DNA from: Betaproteobacteria bacterium
GTDB taxonomy: Bacteria > Pseudomonadota > Gammaproteobacteria > Burkholderiales > Rhodocyclaceae
Direction: 5' to 3'
NCBI GenBank assembly: GCA_028065725.1
Contig: JAPTVL010000173.1
Location: 186,001-250,000 of the forward strand
Length of the DNA stretch: 64,000 nt
In this document: positions 33,500 through 41,083 of the stretch, piece by piece
Numbering within the stretch: position 1 is the stretch's first letter
How the letters are laid out: each line of letters begins with the position of its first letter
Translations under genes and position numbers: made by a program
The notes under the pieces: model-generated
Told to the model about the DNA's origin: nothing
Database searches by the model: none
Seen by the model: the letters and a program-made list of their open reading frames with translations, nothing else

Positions 33500-34102
33500 A
33501 TGCATGCAATCAAGGCAGCACCGGCATCGGTGAAAGCGATGCCGACCCGAAAATTACTCAGGATACCGATCGGCGGGCACATCTACGCCGCGGGGGCGGA
33601 AGGTATCGCGTGGCGCGTGAAAAGCGGCGCCGTGCGCCTCGACCGCGTCACCCCCGAAGGCCACAGTTTTGCCGGCCTGGCGTTGCGCGGCGATGTCATC
33701 GGCGCCGAAACCCTGCTTTCCGGACATTACAGTTTCGAGGCATCCGCCATCGACGACTGCGAACTGACACCCTGGCTGACCGCCGACAAGGCGCTTTCCG
33801 ACAAGAGCCTGCTGCAAACCTTGGCTGCCGCCGAACGTCGTGCCGCCGACGCGCTGGCGCTGCGCGCCGGCGAGGCCTTCGAGCGCGTGCGCCAGTTGTG
33901 CCTGCTGCTGGCGCGCGACCGCGACGACGGCCGCAAGGAAATCACCATCCCCGGTCTGCGGGACATGGCCGCGATTACCGATCTCACCGAAGCCACCGTG
34001 TCACGCGCCATGAGCCATCTGCGGCGCACGGGTATGCTACTGCGCCAGGATCGTCGTCACGGCCTGATGCTGATCGACTCCAAAGCCGCCTTCGCTCTCT
34101 AA
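33500..34102 (+). CDS. Crp/Fnr-family transcription regulator
   Basis: 200 aa with ribosome site GAGGAGCAGG. A cupin-like sensor region (KSGAVRLDRVTPEGHSFAGLALRGDVIGAE) is followed by a long helix and a winged helix with ITDLTEATVSRAMSHLRRTGML. It lacks the N-terminal cysteine cluster of oxygen-sensing FNR, so the signal is something else, possibly redox or metal. It lies inside the copper-type locus and probably regulates it. Confidence 0.88.
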   Translation: MHAIKAAPASVKAMPTRKLLRIPIGGHIYAAGAEGIAWRVKSGAVRLDRVTPEGHSFAGLALRGDVIGAETLLSGHYSFEASAIDDCELTPWLTADKALSDKSLLQTLAAAERRAADALALRAGEAFERVRQLCLLLARDRDDGRKEITIPGLRDMAAITDLTEATVSRAMSHLRRTGMLLRQDRRHGLMLIDSKAAFAL

Positions 34103-34143
34103 CCCCAGATGTGTCCAGCTAACACTACTTCCAAGGAGATCGC

Positions 34144-34605
34144 ATGAAACGCATCACTCTCGCCGCACTGATTTTCGCTGCCTTTCCCGTGATGGCCCAG
34201 GTTACCGTCAAGGATCCCTGGGTGCGCGCCACCGTGTCGCAGCTAAAGGCCACCGGGGCCTTTATGCAGATCACCTCGGTCCAGGATGCGCGCCTGGTCG
34301 AAGTCAAGTCGCCGGTTGCCGGCGTGATCGAGATCCACGAAATGAAGATGGAAAAGGATGTAATGAAAATGCGTGCCATGCCGAGCGGACTTGAATTGCC
34401 CGCGGGCAAGGGTGTCGAACTCAAGCCCGGCGGCTATCACGTCATGCTGATGGATCTGAAACAGCAGATGAAGGAAGGCGATACCGTGCCGATCACGCTC
34501 GTCATCGAAGGCAAAGACAAGAAGCGCACCACGGTCGAGCTCAAGGCGCCGGTCAAGCCGCTGGCTACCGCGCCGAGCAAGATGGAACACGACCACAAGC
34601 ATTGA
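34144..34605 (+). CDS. PCuAC periplasmic copper chaperone
   Basis: 153 aa with a signal peptide (residues 1-18). It has the PCuAC fold with IHEMKMEKDVMKMRAM and LKPGGYHVMLMDLKQQM, which carry the conserved H(M)X10MX21HXM copper ligands. A His-rich tail (MEHDHKH) is present. It delivers Cu(I) to periplasmic cuproenzymes such as cytochrome oxidase or nitrous-oxide reductase. It is the clearest copper marker in this locus. Confidence 0.92.
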   Translation: MKRITLAALIFAAFPVMAQVTVKDPWVRATVSQLKATGAFMQITSVQDARLVEVKSPVAGVIEIHEMKMEKDVMKMRAMPSGLELPAGKGVELKPGGYHVMLMDLKQQMKEGDTVPITLVIEGKDKKRTTVELKAPVKPLATAPSKMEHDHKH

Positions 34606-34624
34606 TTCGCCGGCAATTGCGCAA

Positions 34625-35011
34625 ATGAGGCTCGCCACACGTCCCGGCCGCGTCACCGCCTGGATCGCGATTTTTGCGATCCTGCTGGCGGCGCTTGCGC
34701 CTGCCGTGGCGCGAGCCTGGCTGTCGCCGCAGCAGGCGATGCCGTGGACCGAAATCTGTTCGGTTGCGGGGCCGCAAGGTGCAATGGATGCCGCGCCGTT
34801 GCCCGGTTCCGGCCAGCACGATGGTGCGCTGTTCAAGCATTGCCCCTTCTGCCTGAATCACGCCGGGCAATTCGCGCTGCCGCCGCCGGCGCATGACCTG
34901 TTGCCGCCTGCCGCCGCCGGCAGCGAAGGCATTCCGTCCTCAGTCGCCATTTCAGTTCCGCGTTTCATTCGCGTCGCGGCTGAGCCGCGCGCGCCACCTG
35001 CCATCTCCTGA
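34625..35011 (+). CDS. DUF2946 family protein, second copy
   Basis: 128 aa. There is an N-terminal membrane helix (WIAIFAILLAALAPAVARA), then TEICSVAGPQG and FKHCPFCLNHAG, the same C/H spacing as the first copy. The Pro-rich C-terminus is variable. Proteins of this family often sit beside TonB-dependent copper receptors, as here. Confidence 0.82.
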   Translation: MRLATRPGRVTAWIAIFAILLAALAPAVARAWLSPQQAMPWTEICSVAGPQGAMDAAPLPGSGQHDGALFKHCPFCLNHAGQFALPPPAHDLLPPAAAGSEGIPSSVAISVPRFIRVAAEPRAPPAIS

Positions 35012-35030
35012 TCGTCCCGGTCGCTTCCGG

Positions 35031-35049
35031 CCCGAGCCTTTGGCTCGGG
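35031..35049 (+). terminator. 8-bp hairpin between DUF2946 and receptor genes
   Basis: CCCGAGCC-TTT-GGCTCGGG followed by TTCC. The weak U-run suggests partial termination or mRNA processing ahead of the receptor gene. Confidence 0.5.
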
Positions 35050-35074
35050 TTCCGCCTCACTTCAGGAGATTCAC

Positions 35075-37495
35075 ATGTCTTGCTCTTCGCTGCCGCCCTC
35101 TGGCGCACGTCGTCCCATCGCGCTTGCGCTCGGCACAATGCTTTGCGCAGCCGCGCCATTCGTCCACGCCGAACTGGCATCACCTGCCACACTGCCCGAA
35201 CTGTCCATCACCGCCAGCCAGCCGGCGGTTCCCGCCCATCTGCCGAATAGCGTCGAAGGCATCACCGCCAGGCAGATCAGCGAAAGCATCAACTCCGTCT
35301 CGTCGGCCGGAGCATTGCAGTACCTGCCCAGCATTCACGTGCGCGAGCGTTTCATCGGCGACGTGAACGGCGGTCTGGCGATGCGCATGTACGGCGTCAA
35401 CTCCAGCGCGGAAACCATTGTCTATGCCGACGGGTTGCTGCTCTCGAACTTCCTGACCAACAGCTGTTGCCCCGGACCGCGCTGGGGCATGGTGCCGCAG
35501 GAGTCGATCGAGCGGGTCGATGTCATCTACGGGCCGTTTTCGGCACTCTATCCGGGGAATTCGGTAGGCGGCGTGGTACTGATGAAAACGCAGATGCCGG
35601 ACAGGTTCGAAGCCCGCGCCAAGCTGGATGCCTTCACCCAGAATTTCAAGCTTTACGCGACGGATGGAAACTTTGGCGGCGCGCATGGCGCTGCATCGGT
35701 GGGCAACAGGATCGGCGACTGGTCATTCCGCCTCAGCGTCGATCGCCTGGACAACCGCAGCCAGCCGACGGATTTCACTTCCGCCACGGCCAAGACCGGC
35801 GCGCCGGCGGCAGCGGGGCAGTTCACCGTGGTCAGCGGCGCGCAGTTCGACAGCGACATCGCCAACCGGCCGCGCGTCATTACCGCCGCGACCAGCAGCG
35901 ACCATACCGTCAAGGATGACGCCGTGATCAAGCTGGCCTACGCCTTCTCGCCCACGGTGCGTGCGACCTACACCCTGAACGTCTGGCAAAACAAGTCCGA
36001 CAAACTGGTCGACAGCTATCTGCGCGACGCGGCGGGCAACACGATCTACGGCAGCAGCACGGCGGCCGGGCCGTATCGCTACCTGCGCATCGATGGCCGG
36101 GACTATTCGGTGACGGCGCCGAGCGTCAGCCATGCCGAAAGCGAATATCACCTGCACGGCCTGGCGCTGAAAACCGACAGTGGCGGCACCTGGGACTGGG
36201 AGCTCAATGCCAGCTACTTCAGGCAGAACAAGGATGTCACCCGCAGCTCCGCAGGCAATTTCGGCACCACCGCGAGCAACGACGCCAGCGCCGGAACCAT
36301 CACGCTTGCCGACGGCACGGGCTGGCAGAACTTCGACCTGCGCGGCGAATGGCGACCCGACGGCAACCTGAAAAGTCGGCATCAGCTCAGCTTTGGTTTC
36401 CATGCCGAGACCTACCGGACCAAAACTGATCGATACACGCTTGCCGCGGGGAACTGGCGCAGCAGCGGTACGGCGGCATTGAACACCAATTCGCGCGGCC
36501 TGACCTCGACCCAGGCGATCTACCTGCAGGATGTCTGGCAGATATCGCCCGACCTGAAGCTGGTGGTGGGCGGCCGCCAGGAAAGATGGACGGCGTCGCA
36601 AGGCAGCAACTATGTCGCCGGGGTGAACGTCAGCTATCGGGATGTTTCGCGCAACGCCTTCTCGCCCAAGGCATCGCTGTCCTGGCAGGCATCCGCGGAC
36701 TGGTCGCTACGCGGCTCGTATGGCCGCGGCACGCGCTTCCCGACCGTCGGCGAACTGTTCAAGAACGTCGGCATTACCCGCGTCGGCGGCGGCGCCGCCA
36801 CGCCGGCCGAAATTGCCGGCTTTCCGGCGCCCTACAACACCGTGCTGACCAACAACCCGAATCTCAAGCCCGAGCTCGCCGATTCCTGGGAATTCACCAC
36901 CGAGCGCTTTCTGGAAAATGGTGTCTGGCGCACCTCGCTGTTCGGGGAAGAGAAGACGGATGCACTCGTTTCGCAAAGCGACATCACGACCCTGCCGGGT
37001 TTCAGCATCAGCAGCGTGCAGAATATCGACAAGGTCCGCAGCTACGGCATCGAAACGGCCCTGCAGGCCAGCGACATCTTCGTGCGAGGCCTCGATCTGT
37101 CCGGCAGCGTCGCCTATATCCATTCCCGGATCGCGAAGAACAAGGCCAATCCGGGCCTCGAGGGTACCGAGTTGCCGCTGATCCCGGTCTGGCGCGCCGC
37201 GCTGATCGGCACCTACCGGGCATCGGACCGGCTCTCGTACAGCCTGGGCTGGCGCTACAGCGGCAGGCAGCACAGCGGCCTGTTCAACCCCACTACCGGC
37301 CAGTATCCCGACCCCAATCCGGACGTCTATGGCGGGCGCAGCAGCTTCAGCGTTTTCGATGCCAAGCTGCTCTACAAAGTGGCAAAGCACTGGTCGGCCT
37401 CGGTCGGCGTCGACAACATCGGCAATGCCAAATACTTCACCTTGTATCCCTATTCGCAAAGGACCTTCTTTGCCAGCCTGAAGTTCGACTACTGA
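35075..37495 (+). CDS. TonB-dependent outer-membrane receptor, probably for copper
   Basis: 806 aa with ribosome site AGGAG and a signal peptide to about residue 32. The plug domain (LPELSITASQP, MRMYGVNSSAETIVYADGL, RVDVIYGPFSALYPGNSVGGVV) is followed by a 22-strand barrel ending FFASLKFDY with the terminal aromatic. The plug has an unusual adjacent cysteine pair (Cys131-Cys132, NSCCPGP), a possible Cu(I) ligand. Its own TonB, ExbB and ExbD are encoded downstream. Confidence 0.9.
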   Translation: MSCSSLPPSGARRPIALALGTMLCAAAPFVHAELASPATLPELSITASQPAVPAHLPNSVEGITARQISESINSVSSAGALQYLPSIHVRERFIGDVNGGLAMRMYGVNSSAETIVYADGLLLSNFLTNSCCPGPRWGMVPQESIERVDVIYGPFSALYPGNSVGGVVLMKTQMPDRFEARAKLDAFTQNFKLYATDGNFGGAHGAASVGNRIGDWSFRLSVDRLDNRSQPTDFTSATAKTGAPAAAGQFTVVSGAQFDSDIANRPRVITAATSSDHTVKDDAVIKLAYAFSPTVRATYTLNVWQNKSDKLVDSYLRDAAGNTIYGSSTAAGPYRYLRIDGRDYSVTAPSVSHAESEYHLHGLALKTDSGGTWDWELNASYFRQNKDVTRSSAGNFGTTASNDASAGTITLADGTGWQNFDLRGEWRPDGNLKSRHQLSFGFHAETYRTKTDRYTLAAGNWRSSGTAALNTNSRGLTSTQAIYLQDVWQISPDLKLVVGGRQERWTASQGSNYVAGVNVSYRDVSRNAFSPKASLSWQASADWSLRGSYGRGTRFPTVGELFKNVGITRVGGGAATPAEIAGFPAPYNTVLTNNPNLKPELADSWEFTTERFLENGVWRTSLFGEEKTDALVSQSDITTLPGFSISSVQNIDKVRSYGIETALQASDIFVRGLDLSGSVAYIHSRIAKNKANPGLEGTELPLIPVWRAALIGTYRASDRLSYSLGWRYSGRQHSGLFNPTTGQYPDPNPDVYGGRSSFSVFDAKLLYKVAKHWSASVGVDNIGNAKYFTLYPYSQRTFFASLKFDY

Positions 37496-37499
37496 GGAT

Positions 37500-38756
37500 A
37501 TGGCCATGAATGCACCAGCAATGCTGGTTTCCATGATGCTGCTGGCCGGGCTGCATCTGCCCGGCGCGCAGGCGCAGGAAGGACATGCGGCGCATTCGTC
37601 GCATGCGGCGGCGGCCGCTCCGGAGATGGGCAAGAAGACCGCACCGCGCCTCAGGAGCGCCCTCGGCAGCGGCGCGGCGATGGCGCCGAATGGCGACCTG
37701 TGGCTGGTCGGCCTGGATCCCGATGGCCGCCTGTTCACCCAGGTGAGCCCGAACCTCGGCCGCAGCTGGAACCCGCCGCGACTGCTCGACATCGGCAGCG
37801 ACAAGATTTCGGCCGACGGCGAGAACCGGCCCAAGATCGTCTTCGGGCCGAACCAGCAGCTGGTCATTGCCTACACGCAGCCGCTGGCCAAGCCCAACAC
37901 CGGCGAGGTTCGCCTGCTGCGCTCCGCCGATGGCGGCAAAACCTTCTCCGCCCCCGTCACCGTGCACCGCGATCGGCAGGTGATCACCCACCGCTTCGAG
38001 TCGCTGGCCTTCGATCGCAAGGGCGTGCTACATAGCGTCTGGATCGACAAGCGCGACCTGACGCTGGCCATGAGCAAGGCCGGCGAAACTTCGGGCAAGA
38101 GCCGCGTCTATGCCGGAGCGGCGATCTATCGCAACGAATCGCGCGACGGCGGCCACAGTTTCGGTCCCGACATCAAGCTCGCCGACCACAGTTGCGAGTG
38201 CTGCCGGATTGCCCTGGCTCCCGCCGCCGACGGCGGGGTGGTGGCGATGTGGCGCCATGTCTTTGCGCCTAACATTCGCGACCACGCCTTTGCCCGGCTA
38301 GGCGACGAGGCCGCAACGCCGGTCCGCGCCAGTCTCGATGGCTGGAAACTGGATGGCTGTCCGCACCACGGGCCGGCCCTCGCCCCGGCGGCACAGGGCG
38401 GCTATCACGCCGTCTGGTTCGGCGAAAGGGCCGGCCGCACTGCCGTCAGATACGGCCGGCTGGCGGCCGACGGCACGCCGCAGGGCGCGGCGCAGGAACT
38501 CCCCGACCCGCGCGCCGAGCATGCCGACATCGCCACCTCGGGCAAGCAGGTGGTCGTCGCCTGGCGCAGCTACGACGGCGCGCAGACGCAGCTCAAGGCC
38601 TGGGTCTCGGCCGATGACGGCGCGCATTTCATCCTGCGCGACCTGGCTGCCAGCCCGGAGCAAAACGATTACCCGCGTTTGCTCGTGACCACCGAGGGCA
38701 TCCGGGTCCTGTGGCGCACTGCGAAGGAAACCCATGTCCTGCCTGTCATTTTTTGA
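37500..38756 (+). CDS. exported BNR/sialidase-fold protein with metal-binding motifs
   Basis: 418 aa; a second ATG at 37506 is equally possible. A signal peptide (to about 26) is followed by a His-rich stretch (GHAAHSSHAA). BNR-type propeller repeats are visible (SPNLGRSWNPP, SADGGKTFSAP, SRDGGHSFGP). No sialidase catalytic arginine triad is evident. The insertion SCECCR (Cys232, 234, 235) and CPHH look like metal ligands. Probably a periplasmic copper-locus protein rather than a glycosidase. Confidence 0.8.
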   Translation: MAMNAPAMLVSMMLLAGLHLPGAQAQEGHAAHSSHAAAAAPEMGKKTAPRLRSALGSGAAMAPNGDLWLVGLDPDGRLFTQVSPNLGRSWNPPRLLDIGSDKISADGENRPKIVFGPNQQLVIAYTQPLAKPNTGEVRLLRSADGGKTFSAPVTVHRDRQVITHRFESLAFDRKGVLHSVWIDKRDLTLAMSKAGETSGKSRVYAGAAIYRNESRDGGHSFGPDIKLADHSCECCRIALAPAADGGVVAMWRHVFAPNIRDHAFARLGDEAATPVRASLDGWKLDGCPHHGPALAPAAQGGYHAVWFGERAGRTAVRYGRLAADGTPQGAAQELPDPRAEHADIATSGKQVVVAWRSYDGAQTQLKAWVSADDGAHFILRDLAASPEQNDYPRLLVTTEGIRVLWRTAKETHVLPVIF

Positions 38757-39243
38757 GCGCCGGGTGCGCCCGGTGCGTCCGCTGCGCCTGCTGTTCCTGC
38801 TCGGCGGCCTGCTGGCTCTTGTCACGCCGGCCTCTGCGGCGCCGTCGGCGATCCTTCCCTTCGGCGCGGAGACCTGGAATGAACTGGGGCGCTCGCCCTG
38901 GCGACCGCTGGTGGTGGTGTTCACGACGACCGATTGCGGGCATTGCCCGAAGGTGATCGACGACCTGGCCGAGGTCATGCGCAAGGCCCGCTCCAGGGTG
39001 CGCCTGGTGGTGGTGGTGATGGATGGCGCCGGGCAGGAGGATGCGCTGCGCGCCGATCGCCACTATCGCTACGTCAATACCCTGTATGTCTTCGACGGCG
39101 ACCCCGCGGCGCTGCGCTACAAGGTGAATCCGGCCTGGCGCGGCATGACTCCCTATGTCGCCTTCATTGCGGCGGAAGGCGCGCCGCGCTTCCACCTCGG
39201 TACACCGCCGCCCGCGGCCGTGCGCGACTTCTTGCGACCATAG
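38734..39243 (+). CDS. exported thioredoxin-fold protein with CGHC motif
   Basis: 169 aa overlapping the BNR gene by 23 bp. A signal peptide or anchor (residues 17-36) precedes a thioredoxin core, VVVFTTTDCGHCPKVIDD, with Cys68 and Cys71. The cis-proline region (GMTPYVAF) is present. It may keep cysteine ligands of the neighbouring copper proteins reduced, which is inferred from position. Confidence 0.85.
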   Translation: MSCLSFFERRVRPVRPLRLLFLLGGLLALVTPASAAPSAILPFGAETWNELGRSPWRPLVVVFTTTDCGHCPKVIDDLAEVMRKARSRVRLVVVVMDGAGQEDALRADRHYRYVNTLYVFDGDPAALRYKVNPAWRGMTPYVAFIAAEGAPRFHLGTPPPAAVRDFLRP

Positions 39244-39252
39244 GCCGGCACC

Positions 39253-39870
39253 ATGGACATGCGTTCGAGTCAACACAAGTCGGTCGGCGTGCTGCTGGTG
39301 ATGGCCTTGCACGCCGCAGCCCTCTGGGGGTTGTGGACTCACCGGCTGATAGCCTTGCCCGAAGACGCGACGACCCTGTTCGTCAATTTCATCGTACCGC
39401 CACCGCCCCGGGTCGAACCGCCGCCGCGGCGCGAGCCGCCCCGGTCCCGGCCCGAAGCACGGCCGCAGCCAAGCCGGCTGGTGGCCGAGGCTCCGCTCAA
39501 CTCGCCCGCCGAATTCGCCGTGCCGCCGGCGCCGACTCCTGTCGTCGCCGCAGCGGTCGAGCCGAAGCCGGCCGGACCGGTCACGCTGGGCGCGGAACTC
39601 TCCGTGTCCTGCCCGGAGCGGACCGCGCCGAACTACCCGGTGCCCTCGCGCCGCATGGGCGAGACCGGCACCGCCGTGCTGCGTGTCGAGCTTGACGAGC
39701 AGGGCCGCGTCGCGGCGGCACGCGTCGCGACGGGCAGTGGCTTCGACCGGCTCGACGCCGCCGCGCTGGCCGCGGTGAAGACCTGGCGCTGCAACCCGGC
39801 ACAACGCGACGGCCAACCGGTGCGCGCCGTTGCCCTGCAACCTTTCAAATTCGTCCTTCAAGGAAGCTGA
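39253..39870 (+). CDS. tonB: TonB-like energy transducer
   Basis: 205 aa with an N-terminal membrane anchor (residues 12-30), a proline-rich spacer (PPPPRVEPPPRREPPRS) and a C-terminal TonB domain (APNYPVPSRRMGETGTAVLRVELDEQGRV, AALAAVKTWRCNPA). The spacer contains a repeat copy read as AVPPAPTPVV. It transfers membrane energy to the adjacent receptor. Confidence 0.92.
   Translation: MDMRSSQHKSVGVLLVMALHAAALWGLWTHRLIALPEDATTLFVNFIVPPPPRVEPPPRREPPRSRPEARPQPSRLVAEAPLNSPAEFAVPPAPTPVVAAAVEPKPAGPVTLGAELSVSCPERTAPNYPVPSRRMGETGTAVLRVELDEQGRVAAARVATGSGFDRLDAAALAAVKTWRCNPAQRDGQPVRAVALQPFKFVLQGS
39515..39539 (-). repeat. dispersed repeat, copy R14
   Basis: Minus copy inside the proline-rich spacer of TonB, where the encoded VPPAPTP blends with the natural composition. 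Confidence 0.7.
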
Positions 39871-39873
39871 ACC

Positions 39874-40575
39874 ATGGAACAAGCCGCATTGAACAACCTG
39901 GGCTTCGCCCACTTCCTCGCCCATACCGATGGCGTCGGCAAGCTGGTGCTCGGCACCCTGCTGCTGCTCTCGGTGGCGAGCTGGTATCTGATCCTGACGC
40001 GCGCGATTGAGAATACGCTGGCGCAGAGGCGCGCCGCGGCCTTTCTCGCCGGCTTCTGGGATGCCCCCTCCTTGCAGGACGTGCGCAGCGCTCTTGCCGC
40101 ACAGCCGATCGACAATGCCTTTGCCGAACTGGCGCGGCAGGCCCTGCGGGCGGCCAGCGACAGCGAGGCGCACGCGCCGCACAAGCTCGCCGCCGCAGGC
40201 GGGCTCGGCGAGTTCCTGACGCGCGTGCTGCGCAACGGCATCGACCAGGAAGCCGCGCGCGCCGAGCATGGCCTCACCGTGCTGGCCTCGGCCGGTTCGG
40301 CGGCGCCCTATGTCGGCCTGTTCGGCACGGTGTGGGGCATCTATCATGCGCTGGTGCAGATCGGACTGTCCGGTCAGGGCACGCTGGACAAGGTCGCCGG
40401 CCCGGTCGGCGAGGCGTTGATCATGACCGCGCTCGGTCTTGCCGTGGCGATTCCCGCGGTGCTGGCCTACAATGCCTTCAACCGCCGCAACCGCATGTGG
40501 CTGGCGCGGCTCGATGCCTTCGCCCACGATGTCTATGTCCTGACCACCGTCGGCACGCCGGCGCGGAGGAAATGA
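39874..40575 (+). CDS. exbB: ExbB/TolQ-type proton channel protein
   Basis: 233 aa. Three membrane helices (about residues 25-47, 138-160 and 180-202) and the MotA/TolQ/ExbB signature ASAGSAAPYVGLFGTVWGIYHAL and GPVGEALIMTALGLAVAIPAVLAYN are clear. It forms the proton channel that powers TonB. It lies 3 bp after tonB and 1 bp before exbD. Confidence 0.94.
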   Translation: MEQAALNNLGFAHFLAHTDGVGKLVLGTLLLLSVASWYLILTRAIENTLAQRRAAAFLAGFWDAPSLQDVRSALAAQPIDNAFAELARQALRAASDSEAHAPHKLAAAGGLGEFLTRVLRNGIDQEAARAEHGLTVLASAGSAAPYVGLFGTVWGIYHALVQIGLSGQGTLDKVAGPVGEALIMTALGLAVAIPAVLAYNAFNRRNRMWLARLDAFAHDVYVLTTVGTPARRK

Positions 40576-40576
40576 C

Positions 40577-41083
40577 ATGGCGATCGGCAGTTTCAACGGG
40601 CGCGGCCATCAGGCGCCGATGGCGGACATGAACGTGGTGCCGCTGGTGGATGTGATGCTGGTGCTGCTGGTGATTTTCATCGTCACCGCGCCGCTGCTCA
40701 CGCATTCGGTCAAGATCGACCTGCCGAAGGCATCGTCCAGCACCAACATTACCAAGCCCGAGCATATCGAGTTTGGCATCCGCGCCGGCGGCGAGCTGTT
40801 CTGGAACGGCGAACTACTCGCCGCCGCCGATCTCGGGCCGCGCTTTGCCGCCGCCGCGAAGCAGCAGCCGCAGCCCGAACTGCATATCCGCGCCGATCGC
40901 AATGCGCGTTACGAAAGCGTGGCAGAGGTGATGAGCGCGGCGGCGAAGGCCGGACTGACGCGAATCGGTTTCGTTACCGATCCGCGGCGGTCGGCGCGGA
41001 ATCGCCGTCGCGCCAGCACCGACTTTCGGGGTCGGGATGGTCCACGAAGTGTTCGAATTCGTCCAGCGGCAGCGGGTGGCTGA
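40577..41083 (+). CDS. exbD: ExbD-type proton channel protein with repeat-encoded tail
   Basis: 168 aa. MADMNVVPLVDVMLVLLVIFIVTAPLL contains the helix with the essential Asp (about residue 25). The periplasmic domain ends naturally at GLTRIGFVTDPR. The next 30 residues, rich in Arg, come from a dispersed repeat and from the antisense of the convergent GGDEF gene, so the original stop codon has been lost. The two coding regions overlap tail-to-tail by 110 bp. Confidence 0.92.
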   Translation: MAIGSFNGRGHQAPMADMNVVPLVDVMLVLLVIFIVTAPLLTHSVKIDLPKASSSTNITKPEHIEFGIRAGGELFWNGELLAAADLGPRFAAAAKQQPQPELHIRADRNARYESVAEVMSAAAKAGLTRIGFVTDPRRSARNRRRASTDFRGRDGPRSVRIRPAAAGG

